Shown: positions 58,249-63,167 of the stretch, one piece after another
How the letters are laid out: every line of letters begins with the position of its first letter
Position numbering within the stretch: position 1 is the first letter of the stretch
NCBI GenBank assembly: GCA_003153775.1
Contig: PMBI01000048.1
Span: 14,769 to 77,935, forward strand
Reading direction: 5' to 3'
DNA from: Syntrophaceae bacterium
GTDB taxonomy: Bacteria > Desulfobacterota > Syntrophia > Syntrophales > UBA2185
Length of the DNA: 63,167 bases
Notes under the pieces: model-generated
What the model was told of the DNA's origin: nothing
Databases searched by the model: none
The model's input: only the letters and a program-made list of their open reading frames with translations
Position numbers and translations under genes: made by a program

Positions 58249-59517
58249 TCATTTATCATCCAATCCGAACAGTCTCCTGATCGCCGCGATGTAAGGGAGC
58301 GCGCTGTTATCCTTGCTCTCCTCCTTCAGCCCCGTGATCGGATCGTGAAGCACCTTGTTGATAATGGAATTTGCCATGATCTCTATATTTCTTCTTTCAT
58401 CTTCCGTGAGATTCTCCATCCATGCAGAGGACTTCGCAATCTCTCCTCTAATGATGCCCTCCATTTTTTCGCGCAGGGAGATGATCGTCGGCACAACTTC
58501 CAGGGCGCTGTACCATTCGAGATACTTTGTTATCTCTTCGTCTATAATGGTCTCCGCCTTCTCGGCCTCCCTCTTCCGGCTTTTCAGGTTGCTGTCCACA
58601 ATATCCTGAAGGTCGTCGATATTGTAGAGGTACACGTTATCGATCTCACCCACGGCAGGGTCGATGTCTCTCGGCACGGCAATGTCGATGAGAAAGAGGA
58701 GACGGTTCTTGCGCCTGCGGATGGCCGCTTCGATCATAGGGGGCGTAAGCACGTAGCCGGGCGCCCCTGTCGAGGTTATCACAATATCGACTTCGTGCAG
58801 CCTTTCCGGGAGCATGTCAAACTCTATGGCGGTCCCGTGAAAATCTTCAGCCATCTTCACCGCGCGCGCATACGTCCTGTTGGCGATGAACATCTTTCCC
58901 ACCCTGCGGCTGATAAGATGTTTTGCTGCAAGCTCCGACATCTCACCGGCGCCGATGAGGAGGACATTCCTCCCTTCAATAACGCCGAATATCTTCTTTG
59001 CCAGCTCCACGGCGGCAAAACTGACGGACACGGCGTTGTTGGCAATTCCCGTTTCGCTCCTCACCCTCTTTGCCACCCGGAACGATTGATGGAGGATCTT
59101 ATTCAGTATGACACCGGTTGCGTTGTGTTCAACGGCCGTGCGAAAGGCGTCCTTGATCTGCCCCAGTATCTGCGGTTCCCCCATGACCATAGAGTCGATG
59201 CTTGCCGCCACGCGGAAGAGATGGCGCACGGCTTCATGGTCATGGTGCAAATAGAGGCACTTGCTCATCTCTTCTGCGGACAGATTGCCGTGATGAAAAA
59301 TAAAATCCCTTAGCCTCGCAACAGCGCCCTCACCATCTGTGGCATTTGCGAGGACCTCCACGCGGTTGCAGGTGGCAAGATACAGTCCCTCCTTTATTTC
59401 CGGGATGTTCATTATTTCCGCAAGATGGTTGACGTCGTCCCCGCATGATAGAGAAAGGCGCTCCCTGATTTCGAGGGGGGCCGTTTTATGGTTCATGCCG
59501 ATAAGAATGATATTCAT
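58249..59517 (-). CDS. hemA: Glutamyl-tRNA reductase HemA
   Basis: About 422 residues. The catalytic Cys50 is in YLATCNRVEVLA; other blocks are MNHKTAPLEIRERLS, ASIDSMVMGEPQILGQIKDAF and the NADPH loop LLIGAGEMSELAAKHL. First committed step of C5-pathway aminolevulinate synthesis, as expected outside alphaproteobacteria. The hemL partner is not in the window. It starts 4 bases after the cytochrome-assembly gene stop. Confidence 0.96.
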   Translation of the reverse strand: MNIILIGMNHKTAPLEIRERLSLSCGDDVNHLAEIMNIPEIKEGLYLATCNRVEVLANATDGEGAVARLRDFIFHHGNLSAEEMSKCLYLHHDHEAVRHLFRVAASIDSMVMGEPQILGQIKDAFRTAVEHNATGVILNKILHQSFRVAKRVRSETGIANNAVSVSFAAVELAKKIFGVIEGRNVLLIGAGEMSELAAKHLISRRVGKMFIANRTYARAVKMAEDFHGTAIEFDMLPERLHEVDIVITSTGAPGYVLTPPMIEAAIRRRKNRLLFLIDIAVPRDIDPAVGEIDNVYLYNIDDLQDIVDSNLKSRKREAEKAETIIDEEITKYLEWYSALEVVPTIISLREKMEGIIRGEIAKSSAWMENLTEDERRNIEIMANSIINKVLHDPITGLKEESKDNSALPYIAAIRRLFGLDDK

Positions 59518-59521
59518 GGTG

Positions 59522-60340
59522 TTATATGAATCTGTGAGCAGTTACAAAGAGGAGGCTCGTAAGCACAAGCGAAATCAAGAGTACAGCAAATGCCAGCAGG
59601 GTGAAAAGCGCCGCCTTGTGGCCCTTCCAGCCCATGGCAAGCCTTTGATGAAGCAGCACGGCATAGGCGAACCACGCCGCGAGCGTCCATGTCTGCTTGG
59701 GGTCCCATTGCCAAAGGCTGCCCCAGACGCTTCTCGCCCATATGGAACCTACGAGGATGCCGAGAGTGAGCAAGGAAAATCCCAGCATGAGGCATATATG
59801 GTTAATCCTGTCCAGGTCCGTAAGGGAAGGCAGCACCTTGCTGAAGCTGCTCACCTTCTTATTCTTTAGTAAGCCTTCCTGGATGAGATACATAGCGCCT
59901 GCGCAGGTGGCCAGGGCAAAAAGAGCCTCTCCCGTTACGGCGAGTATCACATGAACCGCCACGAGGTTGCTCTGCAGTGCAGCGGGAATGGAAACGTATC
60001 CTGCCATGTCTTTTGAGGCCGCAATCATGAGGAGAAAACTCACGGGAGAGACGAAGGCGCCCAGCACCCTCGTCTTCGTCTTCAATTGGAAGGCAAGATA
60101 GATACCGGCCATTGCCCAGGCGAAAAAAGAAAGCATCTCATGGAAGCTGACCACAGGATTCTGGCCGGTCTTGATGCATCTCATTGCGAAAAACAAGGTG
60201 TGGAACGCAAAGGCGGAAAATAGAATCCATGTGGAGACTCTCGCTACCAGCACCCTTCTGGTATACAGGGAGCCTAAGTATCCTAAGGCGCTGAGAAGAT
60301 AGACGGCAAGAGCCAGCCTGAAAAAAATGATATCCATCAA
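59522..60340 (-). CDS. CcsA/HemX-like cytochrome c assembly membrane protein
   Basis: About 272 residues with eight hydrophobic segments. The tryptophan-rich heme-handling motif WGSLWQWDPKQTW lies near residue 205, with conserved His before and after it (e.g. VAVHVILAV, LLHQRLAMGWKGHKAA). This matches CcsA/ResC/HemX proteins in the ABC-transporter-independent cytochrome c system or HemX, which tunes HemA levels; the position directly before hemA suits HemX. Which of the two it does cannot be told. The ATG overlaps the preceding gene's stop. Confidence 0.85.
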   Translation of the reverse strand: MMDIIFFRLALAVYLLSALGYLGSLYTRRVLVARVSTWILFSAFAFHTLFFAMRCIKTGQNPVVSFHEMLSFFAWAMAGIYLAFQLKTKTRVLGAFVSPVSFLLMIAASKDMAGYVSIPAALQSNLVAVHVILAVTGEALFALATCAGAMYLIQEGLLKNKKVSSFSKVLPSLTDLDRINHICLMLGFSLLTLGILVGSIWARSVWGSLWQWDPKQTWTLAAWFAYAVLLHQRLAMGWKGHKAALFTLLAFAVLLISLVLTSLLFVTAHRFI

Positions 60341-60984
60341 TCACCAACTTTTATTTTTTCGCCGGTAATGTCATAAATGATTTTCTTTACATTATCCCAG
60401 TTCTTATCTCTTATGTGCGTGAGGATGTCCGAATGCACGACCGCTTCAAACATGCGCCTGTTCTCGTGGGAGGAATGCCCCTTTACGACCAGCTTCTCTC
60501 TCAGTTGGGCCAGCACATCGAGGAGGGTCTGATATTCCGTCCCGAAGAGCTGTTCCATCTCTTCCCTCAGTTTCTTCGCGAGGGCCGGGCTTTTTCCGCC
60601 GGTGGATACGGCGATCAGAAGGTCTCCCTGTGTGAGGAGAGAAGGGAGCACGAAATCACACTTGTCGGGGTCATCCACGATATTGACTAGTATCCCCTTA
60701 TCCTGCGCATCGCGCGAGATCTTCGCATTGATGTCATCCCGGTCCGTGGCGCCGATTACGAGGAAGGCATCATCTATGAAGGACTTGTCGTAATCGGCAG
60801 CGATGTGATTTATTCTGCCGTTTTCCTTCATCGTTTCAAGGCCGGGTGTCAGCGTCTTTCCCACAAGAGCGACACGGGCACCGAAGTCGAGAAGACGCGC
60901 CACTTTCCTCTCGGCGACATCGCCTCCGCCTATGACGACACATCTTCTATCTGTGATATCCAGAAATAACGGGTAATATTTCAC
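60337..60984 (-). CDS. Precorrin-2 dehydrogenase/sirohydrochlorin ferrochelatase (Met8/CysG N-terminal type)
   Basis: About 215 residues. YYPLFLDITDRRCVVIGGGDVAERKVARLLDFGARV is the CysG-N NAD-binding domain; FLVIGATDRDDIN and NIVDDPDKCDFVLPSLLTQGDLLIAVSTGGKSPALAKKLREEME complete the family, with the catalytic Asp in the DDPDKCDF block. Turns precorrin-2 into sirohydrochlorin and may insert iron to give siroheme, linking CobA to the Ahb enzymes. First gene of the minus-strand tetrapyrrole operon; the promoter must lie in the 185-base divergent gap to prmA. Confidence 0.93.
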   Translation of the reverse strand: MKYYPLFLDITDRRCVVIGGGDVAERKVARLLDFGARVALVGKTLTPGLETMKENGRINHIAADYDKSFIDDAFLVIGATDRDDINAKISRDAQDKGILVNIVDDPDKCDFVLPSLLTQGDLLIAVSTGGKSPALAKKLREEMEQLFGTEYQTLLDVLAQLREKLVVKGHSSHENRRMFEAVVHSDILTHIRDKNWDNVKKIIYDITGEKIKVGD

Positions 60985-60999
60985 AGCCCTTCCTTACAA

Positions 61000-61022
61000 G
61001 TCCCCCTTTCAAAAAAGGGGGG
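61000..61022. repeat. Short C-run/G-run hairpin
   Basis: TCCCCCTTTC-AAAAAAGGGGGG, similar to one arm of the palindromic element at 53185-53272. It lies in the divergent gap between the precorrin-2 dehydrogenase gene and prmA. Confidence 0.55.
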
Positions 61023-61169
61023 AACAAGAGACAAATTCTACTTTCAGATTAATACTAGAGAATCAGCGCAAGCTATCACGAAGACCCTTAAAATTCAAGC
61101 TGCTTGAAATATCATCGAAAAGAGGATATAGAAGGATATTCAATCGTTTCAGGTCAGGGAGGGACGCAA

Positions 61170-62129
61170 ATGCCAGAAGTGACCGGGCTGACCGGAGAGA
61201 AAAAGGGGCAATGGCTGAAGATCGAACTGTCCGTATCGCCGCTGCTGATCGATCCATTGTCAAATTTCCTTACTGAAATAGGCGTCCCGGGAGCGTTTCA
61301 GGAAGAACTGGCGCCGCAGGCGCCGGGAGACTTTGGGCTCTCTGAAACGAGAGAGGTGCTGAAAGCGTACTTACCCTTTGACGGACGCCTGGAAGATCGT
61401 ATCGCCTCCTTGAAGATATATTTGGACAGCGTTTCCGGTCTCTTCCCCGGCATGGAGGAGCCCCGCCTTTCCATGGAAATAGTTGCAGATCAGGATTGGG
61501 GGGAAGAGTGGAAGAAATATTTCAAGCCGCTCAGGGTGAGCAAGAACATCGTTATCAAACCGACCTGGGAGAGATACACCCCTGCAGGCCGGGATATTGT
61601 CATCGAGATCGACCCCGGGATGGCATTCGGAACAGGCCAGCATCCTTCGACGAGAATGTGTCTCGAAGCTATTGAGGACATACTTCTGAAGGACCGGGGC
61701 GTCAAAAAGTGGCGGGTCCTCGACGTCGGGACAGGTACAGGCATCCTGGGCATTTCCTGCGCGAAGCTCGGTGCGGAAAGAGTCGTATGCGTTGACATCG
61801 ATAAGAAGGCCGCTACGATTGCCCGCGAGAATGCGATGATCAATAATGTGGCGGACAGAGTGGAAATCATCAACCGCGACGTCAATACCATCAATGAGCC
61901 GTTTGATCTCATCGTCGCCAATCTCACGGCCAAGATACTGGTACGTGTCGGCGACCACTTGATGTCCTTGATCGAAAAAGACGGTTATCTGGTGATTTCC
62001 GGCATCACTGATCAGAATAAGACTGATATTGAAGCGCACTTCCTGAAAGGCACATTCGCCGTCCACCAGATCATCTCGGAAAAGGAATGGGTTTGCTACG
62101 TTCTGCAAAGAAAAGGAAATAAGCCCTGA
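61170..62129 (+). CDS. prmA: Ribosomal protein L11 methyltransferase PrmA
   Basis: About 319 residues. An N-terminal substrate-recognition domain (about 1-120) and a SAM domain with GMAFGTGQHPSTRMCLEAI, motif I VLDVGTGTGILGISCAKLGA and the NLTAKIL motif equivalent to post-I DLIVANL. Trimethylates L11. ATG 61170 was chosen for its GGGAGGG ribosome site; an in-frame TTG at 61104 would add 22 residues with no family match. It is followed by rsmE, a common pairing. Confidence 0.92.
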   Translation: MPEVTGLTGEKKGQWLKIELSVSPLLIDPLSNFLTEIGVPGAFQEELAPQAPGDFGLSETREVLKAYLPFDGRLEDRIASLKIYLDSVSGLFPGMEEPRLSMEIVADQDWGEEWKKYFKPLRVSKNIVIKPTWERYTPAGRDIVIEIDPGMAFGTGQHPSTRMCLEAIEDILLKDRGVKKWRVLDVGTGTGILGISCAKLGAERVVCVDIDKKAATIARENAMINNVADRVEIINRDVNTINEPFDLIVANLTAKILVRVGDHLMSLIEKDGYLVISGITDQNKTDIEAHFLKGTFAVHQIISEKEWVCYVLQRKGNKP

Positions 62130-62209
62130 GCCCGCAAGAGAGCGTTTTGCATTTTTTAGCTAAGCCAGCCTTCCGACCAATTTCCGATTGTTTTGTGAGG
62201 GAATAAACC

Positions 62210-62983
62210 TTGACAGTGCCGAGAATCTATTTCCCTGGTATCACAGGGAAGGGCGAGACATTTGATCTTGGGGGAGAGAACCTCAGATATGTCAAGTCCG
62301 TCCTCAGGATGAGGAAGGGTGACCGGCTGATTCTTTTTGACGGCGCCGGATGGGAATACGAAACCGTAATAAAGAACTTCTCCACCGATGGCATCGATGT
62401 AGAGGTCATGGGAAAGAACAGGATAGAGGATGAGTCTCCGAACATCATCCTTCTTCAGGCCCTTCCCAAGGCGAACAAGATGGATTCGATAGTCCGAAAG
62501 GCAACCGAGCTGGGCGCCCGCAGGATCATCCCTTTCCGGTCTGCAAGGTCCGTTCCTCAGTTAACGGCGGAGAAGGCGCATGTGAGGGTGTCGCGCTGGC
62601 GAAGCATAGCCACCGAGGCAGCGAGACAGTGCGGGCGGGCCGATATACCGGAAGTCAGCGACGTTCTTTCCTTTGAAGAGATGCTTGCATCTTCAGAGGA
62701 AGGGGCTCTCAAGATTATATTCTGGGAAGAAGAATCTGAAAGAGGCGTAAAAAAACTATTGCGTGAAAATAAATATGAAGGAGCAAGAGACGTCACCGTC
62801 ATGATAGGCCCGGAGGGTGGATTTTCAAGAGAGGAAGTGGAGAGCGCCGTGAGAAGGGGATTCATATCCGTAAGTTTGGGCAGGAATGTATTGAAGGTGG
62901 AGACGGCCGCCGTCACTATTCTTTCCATTATTCAGTATGAATTGGGTATCTTCGGAGGAGAACCGGAAGGAGATAATCTGTAA
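62210..62983 (+). CDS. rsmE: 16S rRNA (uracil-1498-N3)-methyltransferase RsmE
   Basis: About 257 residues. A PUA-like N-terminus (DLGGENLRYVKSVLRMRKGDRLILFDG) and a SPOUT trefoil knot: ALPKANKMDSIVRKATELGARRIIPF, the MIGPEGGFSREEVESA loop and VSLGRNVLKVETAAV. Start TTG 62210 with GAGGGAA upstream, or GTG 62216 two codons later. The stop overlaps the next gene's ATG (TAATG). Confidence 0.94.
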   Translation: MTVPRIYFPGITGKGETFDLGGENLRYVKSVLRMRKGDRLILFDGAGWEYETVIKNFSTDGIDVEVMGKNRIEDESPNIILLQALPKANKMDSIVRKATELGARRIIPFRSARSVPQLTAEKAHVRVSRWRSIATEAARQCGRADIPEVSDVLSFEEMLASSEEGALKIIFWEEESERGVKKLLRENKYEGARDVTVMIGPEGGFSREEVESAVRRGFISVSLGRNVLKVETAAVTILSIIQYELGIFGGEPEGDNL

Positions 62984-63167
62984 TGGTGAATGGTGACTAC
63001 GGCGGCTTCTGGCGAAGAGCAATGGCGTTTTCCATCGATAAGATAATTCTCTTTTTCACTTCTCTCTTCATCCTTTTTATAGGCATGCTGGCATTGAGCA
63101 TGGGTTTTCTCACTCACTACCGCGAAATGCTGCCGGAGAGATTTGAGCAAATGACAATCACATTTGT
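62983..63167 (+). CDS. RDD family membrane protein, 3' truncated by window edge
   Basis: Starts at ATG 62983, overlapping the rsmE stop, with AAGGAG 9 bases upstream; open to the end of the window (61 codons seen). FWRRAMAFSIDKIILFFTSLFILFIGML is the RDD signature, with the Arg-Asp pair at the mouth of the first membrane helix. Members are small inner-membrane proteins, some implicated in ion or sodium/proton exchange. The function of this one is unknown. Confidence 0.8.
   Translation, partial: MVNGDYGGFWRRAMAFSIDKIILFFTSLFILFIGMLALSMGFLTHYREMLPERFEQMTITF

Noticed and set aside
58000-59313. A 437-codon open frame on the plus strand
   Set aside because: It is antisense to hemA and hemC, both with clear catalytic motifs; no recognisable domain on the plus strand.

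Overview
The window reads as a chromosomal segment of an anaerobic, probably syntrophic, deltaproteobacterium (Desulfobacterota; Syntrophorhabdus/Syntrophus-like). This is an inference from gene content: a siroheme-dependent heme cluster with radical-SAM AhbD, ferredoxin-linked 2-oxoacid oxidoreductases, an ADP-forming acyl-CoA synthetase, UbiD/UbiX chemistry and a citramalate route to isoleucine. No rRNA, prophage, transposase or CRISPR array was seen.

Layout. 1-19.4 kb is mostly housekeeping: the 3' part of purL and purQ; cimA behind a complete leader-peptide attenuator; a YciO/TsaC protein; RNase E/G; proC; yggT/yggU-type genes; murJ; serS with three tRNAs (two Ser, one Arg); a cupin; a Gly-Ala-Pro repeat lipoprotein; a SprT-like metalloprotease whose 5' end lies in a dispersed repeat; feoB; and azlCD. 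19.5-47.3 kb is a large, almost entirely co-directional catabolic region: lpdD-like and ubiX genes under a consensus promoter; a GntR/FCD regulator; a branched-chain-type (Liv) ABC transporter with an embedded AMP-forming acyl-CoA ligase; two dissimilar UbiD paralogues; an ADP-forming acyl-CoA synthetase (alpha+beta); a small zinc-ribbon protein; a GltD-like flavoprotein; a LarA/DUF2088-like protein; and two tandem four-part 2-oxoacid:acceptor oxidoreductases separated by a quinolinate-phosphoribosyltransferase-like gene and a MoaB/CinA-domain gene. 47.4-53.2 kb holds dsbC, a flavin reductase, a DUF488 protein, an epimerase and polA. 53.2-61 kb on the minus strand is a contiguous tetrapyrrole operon running from precorrin-2 dehydrogenase through hemA, hemC, cobA-hemD and hemB to ahbD and a siroheme decarboxylase subunit. 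The window ends with prmA, rsmE and the start of an RDD membrane protein.

How the central region may work (inference). The Liv transporter imports an acid, probably aromatic. It is activated by the AMP-forming ligase or carboxylated/decarboxylated by prenyl-FMN UbiD enzymes served by UbiX. A 2-oxoacid intermediate is oxidised to an acyl-CoA by the tandem oxidoreductases, whose electrons reach NAD(P) through GltD-like flavoproteins, as in phenylglyoxylate:NAD oxidoreductase. The ADP-forming synthetase then recovers ATP from the thioester. The substrate cannot be read from the sequence. The two UbiDs (one lacking both catalytic glutamates), the degenerate QPRTase homologue, the MoCF protein and the LarA-like protein are the least explained parts and the best candidates for an undescribed system.

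Other points to inspect are the cimA attenuator, where leader peptide, antiterminator and terminator are all visible; hemC, which has no ATG/GTG/TTG available and seems to start at ATT; and a polA whose proofreading domain has lost three of its four metal ligands.
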